DNA of 56,617 bases, from NCBI GenBank assembly GCA_949294395.1, contig CASFGU010000030.1, positions 1-56,617 of the forward strand, written 5' to 3'. Shown here piece by piece: positions 8,755-17,044 of the stretch; the stretch's first letter is position 1; the number at the start of each line of letters is the position of its first letter. The notes below the pieces were generated by a model, which was not told the origin of the DNA, did not search any database, and was given only the letters and a program-made list of their open reading frames with translations. Made by a program: the position numbers and the translations under genes. Source of the DNA: an uncultured bacterium. GTDB lineage: Bacteria; Cyanobacteriota; Vampirovibrionia; Gastranaerophilales; Gastranaerophilaceae.

Positions 8755-9897
8755 CTACAGCCCGATTTTTTGATTTAATTTCAACGCCTGAATAAGCGCA
8801 AGAACTGATAAAATTTCATTGAACAACTCAACAAAAGTCTGCGCGTCTGTATCTTTATTCATATTCGCCATGGCGAACAAATCCTTACCAGCATCTATTG
8901 CAATGGTAATTTTTTTATCCTTAAAAGCCGCCCTTATGTATTTTGCTTTAAAGGCTGTTTTCATATTTTTAAATCTTTCAATAAACGCTGTAGTTAAGAC
9001 AAATCTTGCTTCAACCTGATCAGTTGAATAAGTTTTGTATCTCTTGTTGAATTCAACATCCTCAAGCTTAACTTCTCCAAAATCTGCATGATTGAATTTT
9101 ACACCTCTGTTTGACGGGGCATTTTCAATTAAAAAAGTGTGCCCTCCAAAATTTTTATTCATATCAAATTCAACAAAAACTCCTCTGAACGGCACATATG
9201 TCAAGAGCGAATAAATCCACTTTAAAAGTATAAGAACAAATACGGCTGGAACTAACCAGAAAAGCCACATAGCATTAAAAAGTGTTCCAATAATTACTAT
9301 TATACCAATAAGAAACATAAAAGCCCCGCAGCCGCAGCCAATAATAAAAGGAACAAGACAAATCCAGTGCATAATATTTTTAAAAGACAAAGCCGTATCA
9401 AACTCAATAATACGAAAATTAACCCCGAGGTATTTACCTGAAATTGTATCATCAATACTGCCGAACAGATAATTATTCATAATATTCAGCTCATTAACTC
9501 CCTGCAAATAACCCAATTTATTGGCGCTATAATCCTCCTTTGACCATTTAAAATTATCACCGAATATTTTCAGGAAGTCGTTCATCAATCTGCCTTTAAT
9601 AGCATTCTCCCCTGACATATCGACAGTAACTGCTTTGTTTTTTACATGCCGGTTATGAAAGCAAATCAAAGCGACATACACAGCAGCCAATCCCATACAT
9701 ACAAACAGGTATGTTTCAAGTTCCAAAAAAGCAAAAAGAAAAATCCCTACACCTGAAAGAGTTAAAAAGAATGCATATATTGAATTTATTGTTTCATGTT
9801 TTCTTACCCTGTTTATTTCAGACAAATAATTTTTGACCTTTTTAAAATAAAATTCCTGAAGCTCTTTTTTCATCTGAGCAACGCTTTTTTCTGCCAT
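8755..9897 (-). CDS. DUF3137-like membrane protein
   Basis: The 380-residue protein has two pairs of hydrophobic segments: about residues 40-80 (SIYAFFLTLSGVGIFLFAF and YLFVCMGLAAVYVALICF), and about 180-240 (ICLVPFIIGCGCGAFMFLIGII and LFWLVPAVFVLILL). A soluble C-terminal half carries GVFVEFDMNKNFGGHTFLI, the Y-T-D-QVEARFVLTTAFIERF motif and a FAMANMNKD region, as in DUF3137 proteins. The start at ATG 9897 has AGGA 7 nt upstream; TTG 9903 is less likely. It lies 9 nt after the HEXXH gene, so the two form an operon. The biochemical role is unknown. Confidence 0.8.
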   Translation of the reverse strand: MAEKSVAQMKKELQEFYFKKVKNYLSEINRVRKHETINSIYAFFLTLSGVGIFLFAFLELETYLFVCMGLAAVYVALICFHNRHVKNKAVTVDMSGENAIKGRLMNDFLKIFGDNFKWSKEDYSANKLGYLQGVNELNIMNNYLFGSIDDTISGKYLGVNFRIIEFDTALSFKNIMHWICLVPFIIGCGCGAFMFLIGIIVIIGTLFNAMWLFWLVPAVFVLILLKWIYSLLTYVPFRGVFVEFDMNKNFGGHTFLIENAPSNRGVKFNHADFGEVKLEDVEFNKRYKTYSTDQVEARFVLTTAFIERFKNMKTAFKAKYIRAAFKDKKITIAIDAGKDLFAMANMNKDTDAQTFVELFNEILSVLALIQALKLNQKIGL

Positions 9898-9906
9898 AAC
9901 CAATTC

Positions 9907-10701
9907 CTAAAATTTCTCAATAACCTCTTTCAGTTTACCATAATATCCGCTCTCAAGCAACATGAAAAAATTTTCCGATACAGACGGCGCAAGAACGCAT
10001 GTCCATTCTTTATCGAGGTAAACTCCCTCCACAAATCTTGCAAAAAGTTCGGCGGGTTTTGTATAATATTTTTTCAATTTATTTATCCTTGCTGAAATTC
10101 TTTTCTGCTTTTTTTGCAGCGAACGGAGTCTTATGTAAGCCGCAAAAGCTTCAGGCATATCAGGGAAATCGTATTCAATATTTTGTACTGAATAAATTTC
10201 AACAGAGCGTCGGAACAAGCCGCCGAGAAGCTTCACCCTGTCATATTTTAAAAGATAGCGTGCCTTCGACTTTTTTATATATTTGTCAAATTCTTTAAAC
10301 TTTTTTGAGCGCTGAAAATCCGGATAAAACTTTTTAATTATAACTTCCTGTTTTTTTAATTGATCCTTGACCCTCTCTTTGTGCTCGTTTAATTTTACGC
10401 ACATAGAATTTTCGTCGACAAAATTTGTAACTTTAATTAGTTCAGCTTCAAATTCCGGTTTGTTTTGTTTAAAAAGTTTTTCAAAAGAACCGCCCGTTTT
10501 TGGCATTTCAGGCTCAAGATTGTAGTGGATATAATGTGCAAATTCATGCACCAGCGTCGGCATAACTCTGTATGGCGGAATATTTTTTGAAATATCAATT
10601 CTGCTTTTCAGAAAAAAACCCTGATGTCCGCGCGCCTTTGTTGTTGTATGAACTTCTATCCCGAGATTTTTAAGATACTTTATCAGCTCTTTTGCTTCCA
10701 T
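9907..10701 (-). CDS. Putative zinc metallopeptidase-like protein (HEXXH)
   Basis: The 264-residue protein holds MPTLVHEFAHYIHY with the zinc site H52-E53-x-x-H56, the hallmark of gluzincin-type metallopeptidases. The rest is Lys-rich and largely helical with no signal peptide, so a cytosolic place is likely. It is first in a two-gene operon with the DUF3137-like protein. TATAAT lies exactly 6 nt before the ATG and there is no Shine-Dalgarno, so the mRNA is probably leaderless. The target is unknown; it could be a regulator-cleaving or damage-linked peptidase like ImmA, but no helix-turn-helix is present. Confidence 0.75.
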   Translation of the reverse strand: MEAKELIKYLKNLGIEVHTTTKARGHQGFFLKSRIDISKNIPPYRVMPTLVHEFAHYIHYNLEPEMPKTGGSFEKLFKQNKPEFEAELIKVTNFVDENSMCVKLNEHKERVKDQLKKQEVIIKKFYPDFQRSKKFKEFDKYIKKSKARYLLKYDRVKLLGGLFRRSVEIYSVQNIEYDFPDMPEAFAAYIRLRSLQKKQKRISARINKLKKYYTKPAELFARFVEGVYLDKEWTCVLAPSVSENFFMLLESGYYGKLKEVIEKF

Positions 10702-10707
10702 AAAAAT

Positions 10708-10713
10708 ATTATA
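10708..10713 (-). promoter_or_regulatory. -10 box giving a probable leaderless mRNA
   Basis: TATAAT on the minus strand, then ATTTTT, then the ATG of the HEXXH gene at 10701. Transcription would start at the first codon. The same TAYAAT-ATTTTT-ATG arrangement precedes the acyltransferase gene at 27998. Confidence 0.6.
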
Positions 10714-10722
10714 TTATAAAAA

Positions 10723-10748
10723 GACCCGGATAAAATTTACCCGGGTCT
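10723..10748 (-). terminator. Rho-independent terminator after the ppdK operon
   Basis: On the minus strand GACCCGG and CCGGGTC pair around an AT-rich loop and are followed by TTTTTT. It ends the ppdK/small exported protein transcript just before the promoter of the HEXXH gene. Confidence 0.9.
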
Positions 10749-10756
10749 TTCGATTT

Positions 10757-11110
10757 TTAGTTGCCGTATGGAACTTTTTTGCCATCAATTATCGTATAAC
10801 ACACGCCCGGATCTCTTAAGTGATCCATCAGCAGCGGGAAAAATGAACCAGGAAAATTTTGCGTCTGCAATAATTCATTCATCTTTTCCCTGTTATAGTG
10901 GCAAACATAGCCCGTCTGGTAAATAACCGTACAGGTTCCGTCCTCCATTCCGCTAATTCTCACAGCAGTATCTGAATCCTTATCAAGTTCGTAGTGCGGT
11001 TTGCACTGCTCCAGATTTTTATAAAATGCCGGCGACAAACCTGCGTAAGATACATTTGATACCATCGCAAAAATTAAAGAAACTGTTAATAACAAAACCT
11101 GTTTTTTCAT
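10757..11110 (-). CDS. Small exported cysteine-containing protein, unknown
   Basis: The 117-residue product has a clear signal peptide (MKKQVLLLTVSLIFAMVSNVSYA, cleavage after SYA). The mature part has four cysteines (in EQCKPHY, DGTCTVI, GYVCHYN and PGVCYTI) that could form two disulfides. It starts 2 nt after the ppdK stop, and GAGGAAGG at the end of ppdK serves as its ribosome binding site, so translation is probably coupled. Why an exported protein is coupled to a cytosolic dikinase is not clear. No family is recognised. Confidence 0.75.
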   Translation of the reverse strand: MKKQVLLLTVSLIFAMVSNVSYAGLSPAFYKNLEQCKPHYELDKDSDTAVRISGMEDGTCTVIYQTGYVCHYNREKMNELLQTQNFPGSFFPLLMDHLRDPGVCYTIIDGKKVPYGN

Positions 11111-11112
11111 AA

Positions 11113-13758
11113 TTATTTACCTTCCTCCACAACTGCCTGCGCTGCTGCAAGTCTTGCCTGCGGAACTCTGAACGGTGAGCAGGAAACGTACTGCAAGCCG
11201 ATTCTGTGACAGAATTTTACAGAATCCGGATCGCCGCCGTGTTCGCCGCAGATACCGCGTTTCAAATCAGGTCTTACAGGAAGAGCCTTATCGAGCGCAA
11301 TCTTCATTAACTGACCTACACCTTTCTGGTCGAGGGACTCAAACGGGTTGCGCGGAAGAATTTTCTGTTCAACGTAACGTTTGAGGAATTTGCCTTCCGC
11401 ATCATCTCTTGAATATCCGAATGTCATCTGTGTAAGGTCGTTTGTACCGAATGAGAAAAATTCCGCATATTCTGCAATTTCATCTGCAGTTAAAGCTGCA
11501 CGCGGAATTTCAATCATTGTACCGAATTTATAATCAACCTTAACACCTTTTTCATCCATTACTTCTTTTGCAACTTTTTCAAGCTGGCACTGAACTGTCT
11601 TAAGCTCATTAACGTGGCCTACAAGCGGAATCATTACTTCCGGCTTAACATCAAGTCCTTCTTTTTTCAAGTCACATGCAGCAGAGAAAATTGCTCTTAC
11701 CTGCATTTCATTGATTTCCGGATAGGTAAGCCCTAAACGGCAGCCTCTCAAGCCCATCATAGGGTTAGATTCGGATAGACCTTCCACGATATTAAGCATT
11801 TTTTCATCTTCTTTGTAGTCTTCGCCTTTAGCTTTTTTAGCAGCAACAGTTGCAATCAATTCATCCTTGTTCGGGAGGAATTCATGTAAAGGCGGATCGA
11901 GCAATCTGATTGTCATAGGCAGTTCGCCCAGAGCCTTGAACATTGCATAAAAATCGCCGTACTGCATCGGAAGAAGCTTGTCAAGCGCTTCTTTTCTTGC
12001 TTCCGGAGTGCCGGCAATAATCATCTTCTGAACCCAAGGGAGTCTTTCCGGATCCATAAACATGTGCTCTGTACGGCAGAGCCCTACACCTTCGGCACCG
12101 AGTTCCAGTGCTTTTGAAACGTCTGCAGGGGTGTCTGCGTTAGCGCGAACTGTGAGTTTTTTAATTTCATCAACCCATTTGAACAGCTGCTGGAAGTTTT
12201 CATCCATTTTAGCAACAGAAGTCTTAACTGCGCCTTCCATAACTTCACCGGTTCCGCCGTCAAGTGAGATAATATCATCTTTATGATAAACTTTGCCGTT
12301 TTTACCGGTTAAAGTTTCATTTTTCAAATCGATAACAAGATCTTCAGCGCCGGCAACGCAAGGTTTGCCCATACCTTTTGCAACAACTGCAGCGTGGGAA
12401 GTCATACCGCCTCTGAGTGTAAGTACACCCTGAGATGCAATCATACCGTGAATATCATCCGGACATGTTTCTATACGGACAAGTATAACTTTTTCGCCGT
12501 TTGCACCGCGTGCTGCAGCTTCTTCGGTATCAAATACAATCTTTCCGACAGCAGCCCCCGGAGATGCAGCAAGACCTGTTGCAATATGAACGGATTCTTT
12601 TTTAGCTTCAGCATCAAAACTAGGAAGAAGCAATTGATAAAGCTGATACGGATCAACCAGTTCAACGGCTCTTTCTTTAGATATAATGCCTTCTTTTTCC
12701 ATTTCAACAGCAATTCTTACAGCAGCTGCTGCAGTTCTTTTACCGTTACGGGTTTGCAGAATGTAGAGTTTACCGCGTTCAATTGTAAATTCCATATCCT
12801 GAACGTCTTTGTAACCTTTTTCAAGTTTTTTGGCAATATCAACATACTGTTTGTAAAGTTCAGGCATTTCATGCTCAAGTTCTGCAATAGGTTTCGGAGT
12901 TCTGATACCTGCAACAACATCTTCCCCCTGAGCATTTGTCAAATATTCACCATAGAATTTATTTTCACCTGTAGAAGGGTTTCTGGTAAACGAAACACCT
13001 GTTGCACAATCGTCGCCCATATTACCGAATACCATTGTCTGAACGTTAACAGCAGTACCGTAGTTGTGGTCGATTTTGTAGTGGTTTCTGTAAGCAACAG
13101 CTCTCGGAATATTCCAAGAACGGAATACCGCTTCAATAGCTTCTTCAAGCTGAACGTATGGATCCTGAGGGAAATCTTTACCTGTTTCGGCTTTAATTAA
13201 AGCTTTGTAAGGTTCGATTAAAGATTTCCAGTCCTCTGCTGTTAAATCAGTATCTGATTTATATCCTTTTTCTTCTTTAATTTTGTCAAGGTAATCTTCA
13301 AATTTCTGTCTTTCAATTTCCCATGCAACCGAGCCGAACATAGTTAAGAAACGGCGGTATGAATCATAGCAAAATCTAGGATTGTTTGTTAATTTAATCA
13401 TACCTTCAACAGTTTTGTCATTCATACCGAGGTTAAGAATGGTTTCCATCATACCCGGCATAGAAAGTCTTGCGCCGGAACGGACTGAAACAAGCAGCGG
13501 ATTTTCAGCATCGCCGAATTTTTTCCCTGCCTGCGCTTCAACATCTTTCAAGGCGGCTTTAACCTCATCCATCAAACCGGCCGGCATTTTGTTGCCATGG
13601 TTAATGTAATCCATACATGTCTCTGTTGTGATGGTTAACCCCGGAGGCACCGGCAGACCGAGATTAGTCATTTCTGCCAGATTGGCTCCTTTTCCTCCGA
13701 GAAGATTGCGCATGGATGCGTTCCCTTCTCTAAAGAGCCATACTCGTTTTTCTGTCAT
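11113..13758 (-). CDS. ppdK: Pyruvate, phosphate dikinase
   Basis: PPDK interconverts pyruvate, ATP and phosphate with phosphoenolpyruvate, AMP and pyrophosphate, linking glycolysis and gluconeogenesis in anaerobes. The 881-residue length is the family norm. Visible are the ATP-grasp start LLGGKGANLAEM, the phosphohistidine loop GGMTSHAAVVAKGMGKPC near residue 452, and the PEP-binding C-terminal barrel with LCRTEHMF, SFGTNDLTQ and GICGEHGGDP (catalytic Cys near 835). ATG 13758 has AAGGAG. It shares the extended -10 GTGCTATAAT with the kor operon, fitting joint control of pyruvate and 2-oxoacid metabolism. Confidence 0.98.
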   Translation of the reverse strand: MTEKRVWLFREGNASMRNLLGGKGANLAEMTNLGLPVPPGLTITTETCMDYINHGNKMPAGLMDEVKAALKDVEAQAGKKFGDAENPLLVSVRSGARLSMPGMMETILNLGMNDKTVEGMIKLTNNPRFCYDSYRRFLTMFGSVAWEIERQKFEDYLDKIKEEKGYKSDTDLTAEDWKSLIEPYKALIKAETGKDFPQDPYVQLEEAIEAVFRSWNIPRAVAYRNHYKIDHNYGTAVNVQTMVFGNMGDDCATGVSFTRNPSTGENKFYGEYLTNAQGEDVVAGIRTPKPIAELEHEMPELYKQYVDIAKKLEKGYKDVQDMEFTIERGKLYILQTRNGKRTAAAAVRIAVEMEKEGIISKERAVELVDPYQLYQLLLPSFDAEAKKESVHIATGLAASPGAAVGKIVFDTEEAAARGANGEKVILVRIETCPDDIHGMIASQGVLTLRGGMTSHAAVVAKGMGKPCVAGAEDLVIDLKNETLTGKNGKVYHKDDIISLDGGTGEVMEGAVKTSVAKMDENFQQLFKWVDEIKKLTVRANADTPADVSKALELGAEGVGLCRTEHMFMDPERLPWVQKMIIAGTPEARKEALDKLLPMQYGDFYAMFKALGELPMTIRLLDPPLHEFLPNKDELIATVAAKKAKGEDYKEDEKMLNIVEGLSESNPMMGLRGCRLGLTYPEINEMQVRAIFSAACDLKKEGLDVKPEVMIPLVGHVNELKTVQCQLEKVAKEVMDEKGVKVDYKFGTMIEIPRAALTADEIAEYAEFFSFGTNDLTQMTFGYSRDDAEGKFLKRYVEQKILPRNPFESLDQKGVGQLMKIALDKALPVRPDLKRGICGEHGGDPDSVKFCHRIGLQYVSCSPFRVPQARLAAAQAVVEEGK

Positions 13759-13804
13759 AATTTTCTCCTTTTTTATAACACTCTAACCAAAAACTTATAA
13801 AATC

Positions 13805-13830
13805 ATTATAGCACAAATATTAAATGTCAA
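13805..13830 (-). promoter_or_regulatory. Promoter of ppdK (extended -10)
   Basis: On the minus strand TGC-TATAAT (TATAAT at 13805-13810) is an extended -10. TTGACA lies 14 bp upstream (13825-13830), closer than the usual 17, so the extended -10 probably carries recognition. It lies about 47-52 bp before the ATG. Confidence 0.6.
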
Positions 13831-13887
13831 ATATTTATAAACAATTTTATAAGCCAGCTTTTTATACATCAGGATTGCAGAACCGGC

Positions 13888-14118
13888 TTACTTCTTAAAG
13901 TAATCACAAATAAGTTTCTTTTTGCGCGGAAACAATATTCTTACTTTTTCGGCAAGTTTATTTTTTTCAAGATCAGAGAGTTCCTTTTTCAGAATGGCTT
14001 TTTCCAGAACGACTTTGTTGTATAATTCGGAGCAGATATAACTTTTATCAATATGTTTTTTTAATTTTGCCAGCTGCTTTTCTTTCTCTTTAATCGCCAG
14101 TTGTAATTCTTTCTTCAC
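13888..14118 (-). CDS. Small coiled-coil protein, unknown
   Basis: The 76-residue product is almost entirely a charged helix (KELQLAIKEKEKQLAKLKKHI...KKELSDLEKNKLAEKV) with a basic tail. It starts at GTG 14118 with GAGG about 10 nt upstream. The region just upstream holds an AAAACCT/AGGTTTT inverted repeat that includes that site. No family is recognised. A short coil-forming protein after the kor operon could be real or fortuitous; codon use looks like neighbouring genes. Confidence 0.5.
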   Translation of the reverse strand: MKKELQLAIKEKEKQLAKLKKHIDKSYICSELYNKVVLEKAILKKELSDLEKNKLAEKVRILFPRKKKLICDYFKK

Positions 14119-14239
14119 GTTAAAAAAACCTCATAAAAAATCTGTGGATCAAGAAGGTTTTATCTCCTTAATCCGTTTTACACATACAGAATAATCTCAA
14201 ATTTAAACTTTTAAATCAGCTTTTTAGGTGATTTTGAAT

Positions 14240-14788
14240 TTATACAGGCAATAAATCATACTCATAGCCTATTTTTAATGCTTTTAAATTCAACGGCATT
14301 AAATGTTTTCTATGAGCGGGAATTACAGTCTCAAGAGCTTCTGTAAGGGATTCTAAGGTCACAAGCCTGCTAACTTTTGCGAGAACTCCGAGCGCCATAA
14401 TATTTGCCATCTTAATATTTCCTACATTCTCGGCAAGCTTTGTAATCGGAGCGAAAAGATAATTTATATCCGCTCTTGTCTTTATTTCCTTTGCCAGAGA
14501 GGAATTTGCAATCATCCACCCTCCTTTTTTAATTTTAGAAACAAACCTCTCAACAGATGCCTGATTAAGCGCAACGACAAAATCCGCCTCTTTTTTATTA
14601 ACCGCACTGACTTCTTCTGTATCGTTCATAACAATTTCACAGTTAACCGTTCCGCCGCGCATTTCTGCACCGTAACACGGATACCAGGTAACATTTTTGC
14701 CTGCCATCATAAACGCATTTGCAAGCACTTCTCCTGCAAGCAATACACCCTGTCCGCCGAATCCTGCTATAATGAAATTCTTTTCCAT
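14240..14788 (-). CDS. 2-oxoacid:ferredoxin oxidoreductase, gamma subunit
   Basis: The 182-residue protein starts IIAGFGGQGVLLAGEVLA and has YGAEMRGGTVNCEIVM, both typical of the gamma subunit (KorC/VorC/PorG). It helps bind coenzyme A in the complex that decarboxylates a 2-oxoacid and reduces ferredoxin. It is last in a four-gene operon (ferredoxin, alpha, beta, gamma) and starts 10 nt after the beta subunit. The substrate (2-oxoglutarate or branched-chain 2-oxoacid) cannot be fixed from sequence. Confidence 0.93.
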   Translation of the reverse strand: MEKNFIIAGFGGQGVLLAGEVLANAFMMAGKNVTWYPCYGAEMRGGTVNCEIVMNDTEEVSAVNKKEADFVVALNQASVERFVSKIKKGGWMIANSSLAKEIKTRADINYLFAPITKLAENVGNIKMANIMALGVLAKVSRLVTLESLTEALETVIPAHRKHLMPLNLKALKIGYEYDLLPV

Positions 14789-14798
14789 ACTCTATCCT

Positions 14799-15560
14799 TT
14801 AATTCCTGTCTGCTGTGATGTCCTTGTAAACGCCCGGTTTAAAAACTTCCATCATCTGATTTCTGACTCTGTCATGAGCCTGCTGAGGAGTCATCTTCCA
14901 GTTTGTCGGGCAGGTAGATAAAATTTCTACAAAACTGAAACCCAGCCCGTGAAGCTGAATTTCAAAAGCTTTTTTAATAACCTGTTTAGCTTTTCTTATA
15001 TTTGCCACACTATCAAGGGAAACTCTTGCACTGTATGCGGTTCCGTCGCAAAGTGCAATATGTTCCGCTATTTTAATCGGATAGCCGTAATACTCGACAT
15101 TTCTTCCTGTAGGAGATGTTGTTGTAACCTGCCCGAGAAGGGTTGTCGGCCCTAGCTGTCCGCCAGTCATCCCGTAAGTTGTATTATTTATGCAGATTGC
15201 TGTAACTTTTTCCCCGCGCAGAGCAGTGTGCATACTCTCTGCCATACCGATAGATGCAAAATCACCGTCCCCCTGATAGGTAAAAACAAACTTATCAGGT
15301 CTGGCTCTTTTTATCCCCGTAGCTTCTGCAAGCGCCCTTCCGTGGGGTGCCTCAAGCGAATCCACGTCCAGAAAATCATAAATCGTAACAGAACAACCAA
15401 TTGAAGCTACCGCAATTGTATTTTCTCTAAGTCCGAGTTCATCCAGCGCTTCACCAACAAGTCTTACGGCAACACCATGGTCGCACCCCGGACAAAATGA
15501 ATATTTTGCACCTTTTTTAATTGAATCAGGTATTTTAAAAATTTGTGTTAAAGCTGCCAT
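14799..15560 (-). CDS. 2-oxoacid:ferredoxin oxidoreductase, beta subunit (TPP-binding)
   Basis: This 253-residue subunit binds thiamine diphosphate. YSFCPGCDHGVAVRLV holds the CxxC used with the cofactor or cluster. YQGDGDFASIGMAESMH followed by CINNTTYGMTGGQ forms the GDG...NN TPP motif. The length fits the short beta subunits of KorB/VorA type. It lies 1 nt after the alpha gene and 10 nt before gamma, so expression is stoichiometric within the operon. Confidence 0.95.
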   Translation of the reverse strand: MAALTQIFKIPDSIKKGAKYSFCPGCDHGVAVRLVGEALDELGLRENTIAVASIGCSVTIYDFLDVDSLEAPHGRALAEATGIKRARPDKFVFTYQGDGDFASIGMAESMHTALRGEKVTAICINNTTYGMTGGQLGPTTLLGQVTTTSPTGRNVEYYGYPIKIAEHIALCDGTAYSARVSLDSVANIRKAKQVIKKAFEIQLHGLGFSFVEILSTCPTNWKMTPQQAHDRVRNQMMEVFKPGVYKDITADRN

Positions 15561-15561
15561 G

Positions 15562-16638
15562 TTATTCCTTTATCTGTCTTTTAACTTCATTAACAATATC
15601 ATCGACTTCCGGCGGAGAGCCAACAGGCTTGTTAAAAAGTTCAACCGGAACTTTACCGTTCACGGCAAGTCTGACATCTCGCACCATCTGACCCATATTA
15701 ACCTCGACTACTAAAAATTTCTTAGTTCTGCCGGCAAGTTCATTTAACCTTTTTGACGGGAACGGATAGAGTGTAACAGGTCTGAACATTCCAACCTTTA
15801 ACCCCTGTCTGCGGCACTCTTTCATTGCGGATTTCACGTTTCTTGAAGGCCCGCCGAAACTTACCAGAATAATATCCGCATCGTCTGTGTTAAATTCTTC
15901 CCATTCAGTTTCGTTCTCTTCTATTGTTTTATATTTTTCAAAAAGTTTCTTTAAAAAGACGCATCTGTCATCCGCAAGAGGGCCGTAAGAACGTATTACC
16001 CGCGACGTACGGCCTTTTGCTCCGGTAAGCGCCCAGTCGGAATTATCAATTTCCGGATATGGATATTCGCCGAATTCAACCGGTTCCATCATCTGCCCGA
16101 GCATTCCGTCAGCCAGAAGCACGGTCGGATTTCTGTATTTCTGCGCAAGGTAAAATGCCTTATAGGTCAAGTCAACACATTCCTGAACTGTGGATGGCGC
16201 CAGGACAATAAGCTTATAATCTCCGTTTCCGCCGCCGATTGTTGCCTGATTGTAATCACCCTGCGACGGATAAATATTTCCCAACCCCGGGCCGCCCCTC
16301 ATAACACTTACCAGCACAACCGGCAATTCATCTGTTGCGGCATAAGAAAGAGCTTCCTGCATTAATGAAATTGCACAAGATGATGAGGATGTCATCGCTT
16401 TCACACCTGTTGATACTGCTCCGATAACCATATTAATCGCACCGAGTTCACTCTCCGCGGAAACATAGCCTCTCTTTAACTCCTGCATCTTCCCGCTCAT
16501 AAATTCACCAATCTCGCTCTGCGGTGTAATAGGATAACCGAAATAGCACTGACACCCTGCTATTACAGCAGCGTTTGCTATGGCGTAATTACCTTTTGTT
16601 AAAACCTTTTTGCCTGTTTTTGTTAAGCATTCTGTCAT
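15562..16638 (-). CDS. 2-oxoacid:ferredoxin oxidoreductase, alpha subunit (VorB/KorA-like)
   Basis: The 358-residue subunit begins LTKGNYAIANAAVIAGC then YFGYPITPQSEIGEFM, the signature of the pyrimidine-binding alpha subunit. PSQGDYNQATIGGGNGDYK and VVEVNMGQMVRDVR are also family motifs. Its length without a fused gamma domain points to the four-subunit VorB/KorA class rather than a single-chain pyruvate:ferredoxin oxidoreductase. It follows the ferredoxin gene by 9 nt. Reduced ferredoxin from this reaction would feed hydrogenase or biosynthesis in a fermentative cell. Confidence 0.95.
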   Translation of the reverse strand: MTECLTKTGKKVLTKGNYAIANAAVIAGCQCYFGYPITPQSEIGEFMSGKMQELKRGYVSAESELGAINMVIGAVSTGVKAMTSSSSCAISLMQEALSYAATDELPVVLVSVMRGGPGLGNIYPSQGDYNQATIGGGNGDYKLIVLAPSTVQECVDLTYKAFYLAQKYRNPTVLLADGMLGQMMEPVEFGEYPYPEIDNSDWALTGAKGRTSRVIRSYGPLADDRCVFLKKLFEKYKTIEENETEWEEFNTDDADIILVSFGGPSRNVKSAMKECRRQGLKVGMFRPVTLYPFPSKRLNELAGRTKKFLVVEVNMGQMVRDVRLAVNGKVPVELFNKPVGSPPEVDDIVNEVKRQIKE

Positions 16639-16647
16639 ATTTATAAT

Positions 16648-16860
16648 CTATCCTCTGTAAACTTCTGTAATTGCTAAATCAGGGCATCTGGTTGCACACA
16701 TAGCACATCCTATGCACTCATGATTTGGATCATAAAATTCAACAAGATGATCCCCGAGATTATTAGTTTTTGAACCAACCCTCAAAAGCTTTTTCGGGCA
16801 CTCATTTATACAAAGATAACATGCTTTACACTTTGCTTCATCCAGTACAATATGGCTCAT
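16648..16860 (-). CDS. 2x[4Fe-4S] ferredoxin subunit of the 2-oxoacid oxidoreductase
   Basis: The 70-residue protein has two clusters of cysteines, CKACYLCINECP near residue 11 and CIGCAMCATRCP near residue 50, each a CxxCxxCxxxCP ligand set. It is the delta subunit (KorD/VorD) that passes electrons from the TPP centre to free ferredoxin. It is the first gene of the operon, with GAAAGGTG upstream of ATG 16860. Confidence 0.95.
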   Translation of the reverse strand: MSHIVLDEAKCKACYLCINECPKKLLRVGSKTNNLGDHLVEFYDPNHECIGCAMCATRCPDLAITEVYRG

Positions 16861-16906
16861 AAGACACCTTTCTTTCCCATGCCTGTTTTACATAGTCTAA
16901 TATTTA

Positions 16907-16915
16907 TTATAGCAC
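16907..16915 (-). promoter_or_regulatory. Promoter of the kor operon (extended -10)
   Basis: On the minus strand GTGCTATAAT with TATAAT at 16907-16912 and TG one base upstream. No good -35 was found. The same ten bases are the -10 of ppdK. The 16861-17044 gap also serves the divergent giant coiled-coil gene, which has TATAAT at 17001-17006. Confidence 0.5.
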
Positions 16916-17044
16916 TTACAAGCAAAAAAGAGCCTTTATCTTTACAATTGTAATAAATTTCGTTAATATTTTTGCTCAAATTACACTGCTTCTGTTAAAA
17001 TATAATGCAGGGATATGTATATTTAAAAGGAAAGCTAAAAACCA

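Noticed and set aside
12394-13200. 268-residue open frame antisense to ppdK
   Set aside because: It mirrors the codon bias of ppdK on the other strand; low-complexity Phe/Cys/Ser content is typical of a shadow frame.
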